A stretch of DNA of 64,000 bases from Sphagnum compactum. Lineage: Eukaryota > Bryophyta > Sphagnopsida > Sphagnales. The stretch lies in contig OZ234493.1 of assembly GCA_965153455.1 (NCBI GenBank), positions 9,042,213-9,106,212 of the forward strand, written 5' to 3'. The position numbers and the translations under genes were made by a program. Positions 25,180-37,835 of this stretch are shown in pieces. The notes under the pieces were generated by a model. It had not been told where the DNA came from. It made no database searches and saw only the letters and a program-made list of their open reading frames with translations. Within the stretch, counting starts at the first letter, position 1. The number at the start of each line of letters is the position of its first letter.

Positions 25180-26110
25180 GCTAACACACCACATCTATCT
25201 CTATTGCATTCTTTGCCTTCAATTCTTGCATCAACTCATCAATGTTAGTGTTTTTCATTAAAAATCATATTGTGTGACATACAACAACATATGAGCACAT
25301 CTAGAAAGAAATGCACATGCAAATTTGATTTAATCATTAATTCACAAAACATTTTATTCAATATACCAAAATTGTTTTCAATAATTATAGCAAGGAGTTT
25401 CTTGTTATATAGTGCTTCGAAAATGGAATGTTGAACTTACAATTCTTTCTAAGGCACCATTAACTATGGCAAGAATGGGTAGCCCTTATTTCAAATAATG
25501 TAAGGCTTGATGCTTTCATGCAAATCAAGCTTGTTGAACAATATCCTTCATGTTGCCTTTTGATAAAAAACAAGCACAAGTCGAATATGCATCATTATTA
25601 ATCTTGACATCCCCACAAAAACATCCAAAAAATGTCTTTGTGATCAACAATGGCTTGCATTTGCATATTGTATGCTTTCAATTTGAAGGAATAATAGTTT
25701 GTAAGCTTGGACTTTCGACTTTTGGATATGGATTTGAACCACATCAATGGCAAATTAAACATTTGACAAGCCCAAAAATTCCTTGAATCCTTCATTTACA
25801 TGTAATAGCTAATCACCCTTCAACCCATCTAACCTAATTGTTGAAAACAACATTACCAACATGTACAAACTCCCATAAGACTAGATGTACAATTGATTTC
25901 CAAATGGCAAAGAGTTCACTACATTATAATTACTTTAAAATGTGTTTATCCGTAAAAAGAACATGCAACTTTAATGTTCATAAACACTGTGCACCTAAAT
26001 TTTGCATTTTATTGCATTTTATGTTTCATTGTTTCACAAAAGACATGCTAATTGAAAATGTTCAATCCATTTTTTATTATCATATTAAGTCATACAAAAT
26101 TGGAATACCA
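25180..26110 (-). pseudogene. decayed PIF/Harbinger (HARBI1-type) DDE transposase
   Basis: Read on the minus strand through stops and frameshifts, the sequence follows the order of a Harbinger transposase. An N-terminal part has KLHVLFTDKHILK and SELFAIWKS. Next comes FKLKAYNMQMQAIVDHK with a region corresponding to FVGxPGSxNDA (NNDA retained, giving the second catalytic Asp). A kinked segment matches KGYP/LPW, then IENNFGILNKMF supplies the Glu position, followed by NLHVHFFLDVLICCCM, SHNMIFNEK and a tail ending IDVVC-stop at about 25185. No frame is open for more than about 65 codons, so it is dead. No terminal repeats were identified. Confidence 0.8.
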
Positions 26111-27319
26111 AGTTGTTGACCTTGCCTTCACCTAATCATTAAGTTCCTGATTCAAAATAACATCATACACACAAGACAATATATAATTATGGATAATCAA
26201 AACATTCATTTTCTAAAACACGTCTAATGCATGTGTCTTCATGAAAAGAAACAATACTTCATCATTTGCAAAACCAATAGATGAGAATGTAAAATCCATT
26301 TAAAATGATAAAAGATTAGCAAGTTTTGTGTTCAAATCAAGAGCCAAAAAAAGTTGTGCAAGTAGGATTGCTTTTATTGTTTCATAACAACAATGTTGAC
26401 CAATTTTACAATGAGACCTTACTAAGAACATAGAAACACAATGAAATCTAAAAAGGAAATGAAACAAAAGGATATAAAGAAAAAAAATACAAACCTTGAA
26501 CAATGAACAACAAAATGATCAACACAATGAACACAAATTTTTTTTATGTAAATGAAGAGCCAAAATGCAAAACATGACAAAGAGCACAATGATATGGATG
26601 ATGAATAATACAAAAACGAAAACATAGCAAAGCAAGGTGGTTGCATTATTGATGCAAACATGAACTTAAACATGACGAAGGACATATTACCTCAAATCTT
26701 ATGAAAGATGAAGATGAAACGTATCAATTGTTGCAAAAATGAACAAGCCACAAACATAAAAGCAAAGCAAATCAAAGACATTGCAAAAACTCAAAAACAA
26801 AGTGTTAAATGAAGATGATGTAAGCATGAATAGTTGGCAAAGACATGAACACTTTTACCACTTTTGATTTAGGGTTTAGGGTTAAACAATAAAGACACAA
26901 GAGAGACAACCACCAACTTGAAGAAAGTGATCTAATTCAACCCCATGTGTGAACATGGATAAATTAAGGCTAATGGTCATAGAATAGATTGTGTGAAATT
27001 GGGACTAGTGAATGTCATCATAGATTGTGGTTTTTTTTAGGGATTTTTGTTTGAAAGCCAAAGTGGCAATGATCGTAAGGAAGATTTAGCCAAATCTGGC
27101 TATAAACTACTACATATATGAAATACAAAATTTTAATCATCCTTCTATATTTTTGGCTACAGATTGAAAACCAAATATAGACATATATGGCTATATTTAT
27201 TTATACTATATTTTTTCCTCACTTGTGGCGATTGAAAACCTCCAAAATCACTTCACATTCGAATTTATTTTGAATTAGGCTATTTGCCGAAATTTCTCCA
27301 ATAAAAAAAAGAAAAGAAA
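26111..27319. other. AT-rich intergenic DNA before the PABP gene
   Basis: No supported gene; minus-strand frames at 26300-26685 are Phe/Ser-rich AT artefacts. A double telomere-like motif TTTAGGGTTTAGGG lies near 26868-26883; as telo-boxes occur in promoters of plant translation-related genes it may be meaningful, but it is 1.3 kb from the coding start. Confidence 0.5.
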
Positions 27320-28234
27320 GACTGATGGTACTAGTGAACGTGCTTTCCCGGACGCCTGCTTGCGATGGATGATGGATGCATTATGGGTCACGGGGTAGCT
27401 CTGAATGGATGCGTGAGGCTGCAGGGATGGATGACGATGAGATGTGAATTGAGCTTGAACTGCATGCCGTTGGATCTAGGGCTGATGGACGAGCTGGCGG
27501 AAAGGGATGCAAGTGGAGAAGGGAGGGAGGGGTTCAGCGTGTTCTTGTTTGCCGCTGTTGCTGTGGTCTCGGTGGTGCAGAGCTCGGGCGGGAAGGTTTC
27601 AGGCCGCTGCAATCCCCTGCAGTGCGTCTTCAACAGCACGATCGGACGTTCCCGGAGCAGGCGTTGGGCTTAGGCCTTGCCTGTGGTGTGTGCGTTCCCA
27701 TGTCTTCCGTGCATATATGACGACGCCGGAGTTCGGCAGCAAGGCGGAACAACGACGAGCAGACAGCAGCGGTGGCGGCGGCAGGTGATTGTTGGGGGTT
27801 TGAAAGGTCTTTCAATCAAATCTTTTGAGGGAGGGGATCTTTCCAGCGTCAGTTGCTATTCAGCTGCTCTTTTGTGAGGCTGTTGTTGTTTGCATTCGGA
27901 GAACCTCGTTTAAAAAAAAAAAAAATCTTCGTAGAGGTTTCCGAGAGGGGGGGGGGGGGGGGGGGGAGTAGAAGAAGACGCGGTGCTTTATTTTTTCGTT
28001 GCCGCTCTTGTTTTCTTGGGACTCTGCCACCACATCAATGTGTCGAAAAACCATTCTAAAAAATAAAATCTAAAAAACCTTTCAAAACGAGCTCGTTGCG
28101 TACTTGACGTATCTAGCCAGAAGAGGTGGTCTTTTCGTGCCTTCGAAAACCCCCAAAAAAAGTGTCTGCAGTTCGGTTCTGGAGTGCAAGAAGAGTCGAC
28201 GGAAAAAACGCGTTCGTCGCAGAAAACCGTAAAG
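27320..28234 (+). promoter_or_regulatory. promoter and long 5' leader of the PABP gene
   Basis: Base composition changes sharply near 27330 from AT-rich to GC-rich, marking the promoter or leader. A 20-base G run (27947-27966) follows a 14-base A run (27912-27925), and more A-rich patches lie at 28055-28075, 28153-28160 and 28203-28208. Animal PABPC1 mRNAs carry an oligo(A) tract in the 5' UTR that binds PABP and represses translation; the A runs here could act alike if transcribed. A 102-codon frame starts at an ATG at 27365 but I recognise nothing in it. The transcription start and any leader intron cannot be placed from sequence alone. Confidence 0.5.
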
Positions 28235-31200
28235 ATGGCTCAAACACAAGTGCAGGTTCAGCAGCAAGTAGCACAGCAGGCAGCCACAGGCGCTGTGCCG
28301 ACTCAGTTTGTCTCCACTTCTCTTTATGTTGGAGACTTGGAGCCTAACGTGTCCGAGTCTCAGCTTTACGAGATCTTCAGCCAGATTGCTCCAGTGGTCT
28401 CAGTCAGAGTTTGCCGTGATCTCATCACCAGGCGTTCCTTGGGTTATTCTTATGTGAACTTCAACAATGCACAAGACGGTATGCCTCCGATGCTGGCTTT
28501 TCGCTTGAACATTCTTCTGCTAGATATTCAGTATGGAAACAGTATGCTCTGCCATGGTATGCACAGAAGCACGATTGTTTTCTCATCCTACCCAAGGCCC
28601 AAAGCCCTTGCAGGCCTGCATGAACTTGTAGATTGGCTTAACAAGGGTGCTAGTTTTTTGTTTGCCAGTTGGAAAATTCTTACAATGTGTTTTTATTGGT
28701 AATCGTCTGGTGTTGCTTACATATGTTGAGGGTTTAGATGTCAATTCGTGCCAAAGGTTCTTGACCTGAGATTGTTAGTATAGAACATTTGTAGATTTTT
28801 GTTTCTCTTGAAGTGGACAGATATTCACACTTGAGTGCAAGTAGTAAAGGTGACTAGCACTAGTCGAGTATCATGAGGTGTCTTAAAGGTTCCTCGGTGT
28901 GCTTTTCATTGATAACTTGCATATTGTTGCAGCCACTCGTGCTTTGGAGCTGCTCAACTTTAATCCTGTCAATGGAAAACCTATTCGCATCATGTTTTCT
29001 CACCGTGACCCAAGCATTCGCAAGAGTGGAACAGCCAATATCTTCATTAAGGTATACACTTCATTAACATGTCTGCACAGCCGATGTACAGATTATTGCA
29101 GGGAAACTTTTGGGTTCTCTGGGTCAATCAAGGAGGTAAGGTAGATCAGGGTCAAGGATTTCCAGTGTTCAACAGCTAAGGCAATGGTTGGAAACTTTCT
29201 TGTGCAGAACCTTGACAAGGCCATAGACAACAAGGCCCTTCATGACACTTTTTTTGCATTTGGTGCCATCCTGTCCTGCAAGGTGGCCATTGATGCCTCT
29301 GGTCAGTCCAAGGGATATGGGTTTGTTCAGTTTGAGCAAGAAGAATCAGCCCAGAGTGCTATTGAGAAGGTAAATGGCATGCTGCTTATGGACAAGCAGG
29401 TCTTTGTGGGTCCCTTTGTACGACGGCAGGAGAGGGACCAAGGAGGTGGTGCATCCAAGTTCAACAATGTTTATGTGAAGAATCTTGCAGAAAGTACAGG
29501 CGAAGATGAATTGCGGAAAGCTTTTGAGGCATATGGACCTATCAGCAGTGCTGTTGTGATGAGGGATGCTGAAGGGAGGTCTAAGTGCTTTGGCTTTGTT
29601 AACTTTGAGCATGCAGAGGATGCATCAAAGGCTGTGGAAGGCTTGAATGGCAAGAAGTTTGAGGACAAAGAATGGTTTGTTGGCAGAGCACAGAAGAAGT
29701 CTGAGAGGGAGGCTGAACTTAGGGCTAAGTTTGAACAGGAGCGTAAAGAGAGAATCGAGAAATATCAAGGAGTCAATTTATACCTCAAGAATTTGGATGA
29801 CACATTTGATGATGAGAAATTGAGGGAGTTGTTTGCAGATTTTGGGACAATCACATCATGCAAAGTGAGTTGGATCTGATTTTTGGTTGGTCAAAGCTTA
29901 TGGGTTTTGGTGTCTGCCAATGCTATGTTTGCTGTGACCTTTGATAATTATCATGTGTAACTCAGTTGTATTTTTGAAGTGGCGAGGTCTTTGTGATTTA
30001 ACTTTTGGAGGAATGTGACCTATCTACAGTTCCTGATGATGTTCTTTGAATTACAGGTGATGAAAGACCCTCAGGGACAGAGCAGGGGTTCTGGGTTTGT
30101 TGCGTTTTCGTCTGCAGAGGAAGCCACACGTGCTGTATGTTTCTTTAAATCTTTGTCATGTCTAGTTCTTTCCTTTATCTCTGGTCGTATTTTTCCAGAT
30201 CTGAGAGTCAGCATTCTATTTGGTGCATTTATTGTGGAGTTGTTTCTTGGTGATTGCATTACATGTGATGATTGAATTTCCTGTCGTAGTAGATCCTAAA
30301 AATGTATTCCTGATATGGCTCTTGTGGTTCTGCCAATTTTGCAGGTTACAGAGATGAATGGCAAAATGGTGGGGAGCAAGCCGTTGTATGTGGCCTTGGC
30401 TCAGCGCAAAGAGGAAAGAAGGGCAAGGTTGCAGGTGAGACATGAGTCTACTTCTCATCATGTTATCCCCTTCCTATAGATCCCCTTTTCTATTTTAGTA
30501 GGCAATTCACCCTAAACCATCAAGTCCTTTACAGTTTCTTTCTGGTGACCACCTAGTCAATGTGTCATGTGTTATGGAGTTGTCTTCTCCAGGTATGCAA
30601 CACCTAAATATAGGCTCTGAAGTGATTTATGTCATGTTTTGCAGGCACAATTTGCTCAGATGCGGACTCCTGTGGGACCTGCAGTTCCCACTAGTCTTCC
30701 AATGTACCATCCAGGGGCCCCTGGGATGGGGCAGCAACTCTACTACGGTCAGCCACCTCCAGGCCTGATTCCACCACAGGTTTACACACTCTGCCCAAAT
30801 CCATACAAACAAAGATTTCCTTTCACATAGGTTTTTGCAGTTGTGGCTTTAAGAGTTGATTTAGGTATGTTCATTTTTGAAGTTGTGTTGAATGCATTCT
30901 AATTAGACCCACATTTGTATATCTGTTGATACAGCCTGCAGGTTTTGGCTACCAGCAGCAGATGTTGGCTGGAATCAGGCCAGGGGGAGCTCAGATGCCA
31001 AGCTATTTTGTGCCAGTTGTGCCAAGGCAAGGTCAGCAAGGACAGCGGGCTGGAGGGAGACGAGCTGGTGGTGCACCTCCTCAGCAGCAGCAGCAGCCAC
31101 AGCAGCAGGTATGCCTTTCTCATTAATGTGAAAGCCTTTTCATAGAGTGGCTCCTCTCTGGGGAAAAATTGCTCCCTCAATATTTGGATGTGTGTTAACT

Positions 31201-32266
31201 TGCATTTTTGCCTTGTTCTTGTAATTGTGGTTCATGAGGGTCTGTCTGGCCTCTCTTCTGTGGGTGGTTGTATTTTTTAAGAACATAGGTCTTGAGTCCC
31301 TCCTCATCAAGTTTAGAAGTATTATTGCTTGTTTGGATAGAGTATGAGGCTGATGCCACTCATTCTCTTCTGTTTGACAAAGGCATATGTCATTTCTGTC
31401 ATGGGATTCCTTGCTGAGCTATTTGTGTGGTAGTGCCCTTGTTTGCTGGTAGGTGTCAGCATGTCTATGCTCCAAAGAGTCTTTTGTTTAGGTGAAGTCA
31501 GTCATCCTAGTGAAGAAAGTTACACCTTGATTACATGTACTAGAAGCTTGTGTGACTTGATGTGCTTCAATTTTTTTGTTGAACTTGGGTGAGGTCTTTC
31601 TATGTCATGTCTTAGGTTGAGGTTTCATTTGCAGGTGTATTATGCTATTGTCTGAGCTCTTAGTATATTTTGGTATGTGTTTGATTTGCACAGATGCTGC
31701 AGCGTGGTGGCAACCGCAACTTCCGTTATGCTCCAAATGCAAGAAACACCCCTGATTCTGGTCTACCTCCACCTGGTGTCATGGCTATGCTCCCTGCTCA
31801 ACTTGAGATGGGAGGTGTTCCAGTTGCAGCAGCTGATACTGGTGTCCCTCAGCCATTGCCTATCAGTGCACTTGCATCAGCATTGGCTTCAGCTCCTCTG
31901 GAACAACAGCGTGCGGTATGTAGTGTTCTAGAATCTGCAATTTTCTGTCTGCTCTCATGTATTGCATCTTTTTTTGAATTTCATTTTGGTTAAGAACAGA
32001 TGTAATTTAACAGGTTCATGTGAATGCAGATGCTGGGTGAGCAACTCTACCCCTTGGTTGAGCAGCTGGAGCATGATCAGGCTGGCAAAGTTACAGGTAT
32101 GCTGTTAGAGATGGATCAAACAGAAGTTCTGCATCTGATTGAATCGCCTGATGCTTTGAAGTCTAAGGTGGCTGAAGCCATGGAAGTACTGCGCTTGGCA
32201 CATGCGGCCCAGAATGTCCCAGTTGAGCAGCATCTTGCAGGCCTGTCCATGAACGATTCTGCCTAG
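28235..32266 (+). CDS. PAB: cytoplasmic poly(A)-binding protein (9 exons, 651 aa)
   Basis: Exons: 28235-28478, 28933-29051, 29208-29864, 30057-30134, 30345-30434, 30645-30779, 30935-31108, 31694-31915, 32030-32266; phases agree throughout. The start ATG (AAAGATGGCT) is the first in-frame ATG and has a strong context. Four RRMs are visible: RRM1 about 28-105 (RNP2 SLYVGDL, RNP1 [10 protein letters not shown]), RRM2 about 117-192 (RNP1 KGYGFVQF), RRM3 about 208-282 (RNP1 KCFGFVNF) and RRM4 about 311-388 (RNP1 RGSGFVAF). A Pro/Gln/Gly-rich linker (about 397-560) follows, with a CAG-type Gln stretch. The C-terminal PABC/MLLE domain (about 565-640) carries KVTGMLLE, which binds PAM2 peptides. The protein binds mRNA poly(A) tails, bridges to eIF4G and tunes deadenylation in the cytoplasm. 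Length and layout are typical of eukaryotic PABPs. Introns are short, with TTTTGCAG-type acceptors. Confidence 0.97.
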
Positions 32267-33633
32267 ACATGGCAAGCCTGCATACTGGGTCCTCTATTCC
32301 ATTTGCATCTGTCAGGTTGACAATTCAAGGACTTCTCAATTCACTGAATGAGAGTGATGCATTTGCATGACGAGGCAGCAGGAAAGTGTTTTCTTTGTAG
32401 ATGCTTTTAGGTGCTTTCTTCATGTGGGTTCTGGTCAAGCCCTGGCTTTTTCAGCAGGAGGTTGTGGCCTGTCTCATTGTGAGGTATTTTGTCTGTTGGC
32501 TGCTGAAAGAAATCTTAAAAGAATCAATTTCCTGTGAACTGCCTGCCTGTCCTGTATATGGATTAATTCCATAATTGATATGTTTGGTCCTTTTGAGTTG
32601 ACAAAAAAATGTGGTGCAGAGCATAGGACACAGAAATCACCTTCAAAGATGCTCTTTTGATTTCATGCACTAATGGAGAGTGCTGTGTGGCTTGTACCTG
32701 TAGTTGATGTAATGGTGACTTGTCACTGTATAGCAGTTATCTATGAGGACAAGCTAACTGCAGTGGGTGTGAGTTACAGTTGGCTATCCCAATCTAATTC
32801 TTGTTTCCTTTAGTTTGGATGGTACTGACATAATGGTGCTGATAATTACCTTGGCAAGAAAGAATTTATGTCTTCTTAAGGGAGGAATAATTCTGTTTGA
32901 TATCATGCCCTTAAGATACAGTAGAATCTTTTTGCCAGTTCTTTGTGTATAGGGTGGATCCTCAGGTGTGGGCATTCTGGAAATCAGAGCCCATGCAAAG
33001 GACAGTAGCTAGCATGGGCCTGATTTTTGTTCTGCCTTGCTTTTCTTGGGACTTTTCTTGATGTTACCCTCTTCTCAGGGCTTTATCCTACACAGAAAGC
33101 ACCAGCAAGATTTTGTCTTTCTGCTCCAATGGATGCAATTTGATTTGAATGTAGGTTCCAGATTTTCGAAAAAGATCCAATGCAAAAATGGAATATCAAG
33201 CAAAAGTGAGCAGAGAAGCATGAAACAAGAAACATGGTATTTACAATCACAATCAAAGCCGCAGCACAACTTGCCAAGGAAAAAATGTGCCTCTGGTAAT
33301 GAAAAATGAGAATAGAAAAATTTATCAAAGACTAACTAGTGGCAGCCAGTACCTAATCAAGTAATTGTAAGTGGCAAAACACATGGCAATTAGGATTCAA
33401 CAAACCTCAAATTACTCTGCATCTAAACTAGTTTCTGATCTCCTCGTTGGAAATAGATCAAACCCCCCCTCCCTCTGGAACACTTGTGATCCACTCAGGC
33501 ATTAGGCGTTCAAGTGAATACTTATTATATAAAGTCATGTGATATCAGAGTTCTCAGATAGTCAAGCACTGCTTCAAGAAATCGTGCAAACGAGATGGAA
33601 GTGATAACCAGCTGCATGCATTTCATCCAAGTC
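32267..33633. other. convergent 3' flanks of the PABP and MAT2B-like genes
   Basis: Composition is genic; this should hold the PABP 3' UTR on + and the reductase-like 3' UTR on -. No separate gene is supported. Frames at 32784-32975 (-) and 33037-33309 (+) show no recognisable domain. Confidence 0.6.
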
Positions 33634-36600
33634 TCATTCTAAAGAGCTTGGCGTTGAATGGAGAGTGAGGGCAACACCTGTCACAAAGCTGGTCAAATTG
33701 ATGCCCACTTCTGCAACCAAATTTCTAATGTCCATTGAAATGTCTGATGGGCTTGCCACGCCACGATTAACCTGCATTGTGCTCCACAAATACAAGTGAA
33801 ATCCAGTTTTAAAAAACCTTGTAACATCACAACATGAAGGTTCATCAATGGGAAAAAAAATTCCTACAGTTCCTGCAAGTTGTGGCATTTCATCTGGGAC
33901 CAGTTTTGTACTGCTCTCATTGACAAGGGCATGGAATTGAACAGAATTATTGTAGTACCAATCAAATTTCTGGTGCTTACAGATAGTGCTGACACCCGCT
34001 TGACAAACTCCTTGTTGTACCCTTGCACCTCTGCCACTACATCTGCCATGTCGGCTCGAGACACCTTATCAGGGCCTCCCAAATTCAAGACCAGATGCAT
34101 ACGACTCCCCTCAGTGGCAATACTTTTTGCAATTAGAAGCTCTATTACATTCACCACATCCTTCACATATATGGGGCACCGAAACTCATCACAAAAAAAC
34201 TCCCCTTCTCCACCCCCTGAGAGTACACCGTCAATCCACTGCAGCAGTCATCAGGCACTATTAGCTAGCAAAACACCCATCCAAGACAACTGACCTATAT
34301 GTATTGATGGTATTGCATATCTATGGATAAGAGGGAAATGTCAGATCATTGAAAGGCTTCGTCCAAGCCAGATAATTACATGCGTGAAAACCTTGAAATA
34401 GATGCAACCTGTCCACCCTTTTCTATCAGAGTTTCTCTAGGGGTATAACAAGGGTAACTGTTACCCATTCATTGAGACCCCATTAAACAGATTATCTTCA
34501 CACATCAATATCACAAACAGTCTTCACAAGCACAGGTTGACTTATTTATGTGGACAAAATGAAGGAATGTAGGGTATTTTCAAGAAGGCAGCGAACTTTG
34601 CCAAGAAAAACTTTACCTGGAGAGGCAGGGTTTTTGGGAGGGGGATGAAAGGCTGCGGTCCATAAATGATGCTACTTCTTAGAATTGCATAATTAGCATA
34701 GTTTGATTTCACATAGATTTCTGCCACCACCTTTGATCTTCCATACACATTCACAGGCTTGGTTTCATCATCTTCTGTATAGAATGATTTGATTCCCTCA
34801 TAAACTGACAGAATCCCACAGTGACAACAAAGATATTAGCTTTTCCAGCTATGCAAATTGTCCTGGGACATCACAGAGTTCACGAGAAAGATATGACCTG
34901 GAAACTGTAGATCAACTGCACATGGCGAACTCACTCTCACAAGAAGAAGTACCAAAAATTGAGAACAGAATTGAGAACAGAGCAGTATTGAATCCAAGTA
35001 TTCCCAGAGTTCTATGAGAAGTTGCTATGGCTGACCCAAAATTGAGTGCAGCCATTTAAACTGGTATTTCGATTGGAGGAGGATTTTGATAAAGTGAAAA
35101 TACTTGTGGGCCTTCACTCCAGTCCCTTATTCAGACATGGAGTTCTGATTGCTTTGGACAGCATGACCTTGCTTTGACTATTAATTAGGTTATGAATGGC
35201 AATGCAGTACCTCACCTTGATCAGTTGAGAGATGGATGAGGAGGGGAAGAGTTGGTGCATTCATGGATGTCAGCCACTCTACGACTGTACGAGGGACATT
35301 TATAGCCATTGCCACATTTGGGTTTTGCTCACATGCCCGTGGATTGGATAGGGCTGCACAGTTTACCACCACACGTGGCTGCCACAATCATCCACCCTCC
35401 CCCAGCACAAAACCATGAAAATCCTGTCAAGCTCACAATGATACTGACACTTTGTGCAGTGGAGTTCTCTGTTCAGAGGGATCTAAGTCCAAGGCCCCTC
35501 ACAGCCACAGGTCCTTTCCAACCGGCATTCTACTATAGATGCAAAATATGGGCACTGGTATCATTGTGAATTCCAATCACAATTCCTTGCCATATGGACA
35601 TCACAAAATCTCCAGAGGATTTTTGCACTCTCTTTACTGGACAATTGGAAAAAATAATGAATATGTTGAAGCTTTCACGAAAGAAATAAATAACATTGAG
35701 ACCTCAGTTCAGGCTTCGCCTGATTGCATGGAGAAGCTGTTGTTCTTAGTCCTATGTATGAAATAGTAAAGGAACATTACTCGGACTGATCATGTGGAAT
35801 ACTTTTCTCTTTTGAAAATTGTTCCAGGGGTCTGCATCCAAAGATTGGAAAAGCAAGAACTGGGCTTATTGGCTCAAGATAACAATTAAATTCATCACTG
35901 CAACCATGAAAATTCAGCATCAAACCCAGCAGGAATTGGTAAGAGGACCCTGGCTTCTGATGCAAAATAACACAGATACCATTCTACTTGAAGACAAAGC
36001 AAGTATCCCCTGAACCTGGAACAATGCAATTCTGACATAAAATTTTCAGAATAGCAAATGCCAGAAAGAACAAAAGATGTAACTTGGTTGCACAGACTTA
36101 TGTATCTACTGCTTCCAGGGGCTGAGACTTCACCAACAATACAGATTTGCTGCATCACAGAGTTGGTTGAAAAATTCTTGCATGTCCAAATGATAGGATA
36201 TGAAAGCCAAACATCAGTCAGATTCCTACAAGGCATAAGGCCTCCATTGGGATTGGAATACTCCTGTAAGGGTTTGATGAGTAGATGGATTTCGAAACAC
36301 AGATAGAGATTAGAAAGGGACCAGTCACTGGCATCTAAACTACTACTGTGGAACCAAGATCCCAACCGTGAACACTGATCGAAAGTGTAGTAAACCCAAC
36401 CCCTTTTTTAACACAAAGAACTTAACCTAAGGATTCCTCTGATCCACCAAAGCTCAAACATGGGCAGAAGGATGATGACTTACAAAGCCCAACTCCGAAG
36501 ATATGGAATCGAGGCCATGGCCACTGACCAGATCAACTTGGAACGATTTTACATTGGGAAGATGTTGTTGTAGTTGTGGCGATGGTGGCTGAGAGTGATA

Positions 36601-36717
36601 GGTGTATGCCACTCTATACTTATGTGCCTGACATTTTGCGAGCTCAGCCAATAAATGTAAACCCAAGTAACCCGATCCACCCACCACCACTACCAGATCG
36701 CTTTTCCCATCCTCCAT
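33634..36717 (-). CDS. RmlD/MAT2B-like NAD(P)-binding Rossmann protein (5 exons, 326 aa)
   Basis: Exons in transcript order: 36717-36484, 35378-35216, 34804-34617, 34238-33981, 33771-33634. Junctions are GT-AG and in phase. The N-terminal GGSGYLG (13-19) is the dinucleotide-binding glycine motif of extended SDR proteins. VVVNCAALS and HLSTDQVY follow, then Tyr153-Gly-Arg-Ser-Lys157, the YxxxK catalytic pair. ILRSSIIYGPQ, EFRCPIYVKDVVNVI, LNLGGPDKVSR and ending SPSDISMD fit the RmlD substrate-binding family. Plant homologues are annotated as dTDP-4-dehydrorhamnose reductase-like or as the regulatory beta subunit of methionine adenosyltransferase, which they resemble; which role holds here cannot be told from sequence. 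Length matches plant homologues (about 320 aa). Intron 1 is 1.1 kb and contains a 156-codon same-strand frame (35895-36365) that lacks any recognised domain. The first in-frame ATG was used. Confidence 0.92.
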
Positions 36718-37173
36718 TGCACTAGAGCACCTTCAAGCTTTTTAGATAAGAAAATCCGTTTGGGTCGAAATGGAGGGAGAAATAGACCTCGGAAACTGAA
36801 TTTGCTGAGATGTTCAGCTCCCTCCTTTGATCCCCAGAAAACGTTAAATGAGCCAAGGTTCCTAATTGCAGGCAATTACAAAAGTAGTGCTGCATTTCTT
36901 TTGTCCCTATCTGGCCTTTTGCCCATCCAAGATGTGTCTGGTAGAAACTAGTGACCAGACACAGTTTTGGGTCCTGCTATAAATTTTGGGCCTGTAATGG
37001 ACAAAATTTCCTCCCCGGCTCCATTATTTTAGGCAGATTACCTTGCTTGTAATTTTCATTACATTTGCTTTTATTGACGTCGCTAGCCTGGGACGTAGCA
37101 TTCATGATGTCATTCACCATCACTCATACTATTTCTGCAACTTTGTCTGTTGCAAAGAAGGAAGGAAAAAAAA
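36718..37173. other. upstream region of the MAT2B-like gene, running into a transposon relic
   Basis: The promoter of the minus-strand gene should lie at 36718-36960. The left boundary of the PIF/Harbinger fossil falls somewhere between about 36960 and 37170 but no terminal repeat could be matched. Confidence 0.45.
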
Positions 37174-37835
37174 TTTGTTCCAGAGGAGGAACAACAACTT
37201 GCTTGCTTGTTCTTGCACATCTCTCAGTGACAGGGAATGGTCAGAAGAGTTCAACATTTTGGGATAGGGTTTGCACACACTACAATAAGTATTGTCCACT
37301 TGGTTGCACAGAGAAGCTTGCGCGGTTCCTAGAAACAAAAGGGGGGTTTATCAAACATGATGTGAATAAGTTTGTTGGAGCTTTTTGAGGTTTTGTGTGA
37401 TTTAGGAATGAATGTAGAGAATGTTTTGCACAACACCTTAGAATTGTACAAAACAAAGCACCCCTGAAATGCAAGCTTCACTTTTATACACTGTTGGTTA
37501 GTGCTGAAAGATGTGCCATGCTTTGATGATGTGTGCGCAAAATCGTAGAAGCTCACAACTCCATCCATGAAGCACAAGAGTGCACTTGCATTTGATGCTA
37601 CTATTAAGCTTGATGGAAGTGAAGTGCAGCTAGTTGATGTTGAGTTATCTACAACAAGACAACCACAAGGCACAAACACAATTAAAGAACACCAAAAAAT
37701 CTAACACCTAAATGAATTCACTGCTAGGGTCCAAGCAAGGGCCATAGGAGACATGGCACTTGCCACATTGAAGAAGGTTGCGATTATGGAAGATCATAGC
37801 ATGATGGCTCTCTTCACAATATTAGAAGCATCTTT
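37174..37835 (+). pseudogene. PIF/Harbinger ORF1 relic (trihelix/Myb, NAM-associated domain)
   Basis: Spread over three frames are the blocks EEEQQLACLFLHISQ, VTGNGQKSSTFWDRVCTHYN, a GGFIKHDVNKF segment, LELYKTKHP and FTFIHCWLVLKDVP. After a variable spacer come EFTARVQARAIGDMAL and MALFTILEAS. This is the order of the Myb/trihelix plus NAM-associated (DUF-type) accessory proteins of plant PIF elements. Between HISQ and VTGNGQ about two codons are missing and the frame changes; a stop lies just after KFVGAF, and others follow. It is not functional. In live elements this partner helps the transposase enter the nucleus and bind ends. Confidence 0.8.

Noticed and set aside
26300-26685. Phe/Ser-rich minus-strand frames resembling membrane segments
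   Set aside because: Hydrophobicity is a by-product of A-rich + strand sequence; no start context, partner exon or homology.
27365-27673. 102-codon frame in the PABP upstream region
   Set aside because: It begins at an ATG but shows no recognisable family, overlaps open frames in other registers, and GC-rich DNA makes such frames likely.
35895-36365. 156-codon frame on the minus strand
   Set aside because: It lies inside intron 1 of the MAT2B-like gene, has no recognised domain and begins at a non-conserved position; the flanking exons splice in phase without it.
36989-37005. GGGCCTGTAATGG as the left end of the PIF/Harbinger element
   Set aside because: Only GGGC agrees with the proposed right end and the flanks do not form a matching TTA/TAA duplication.
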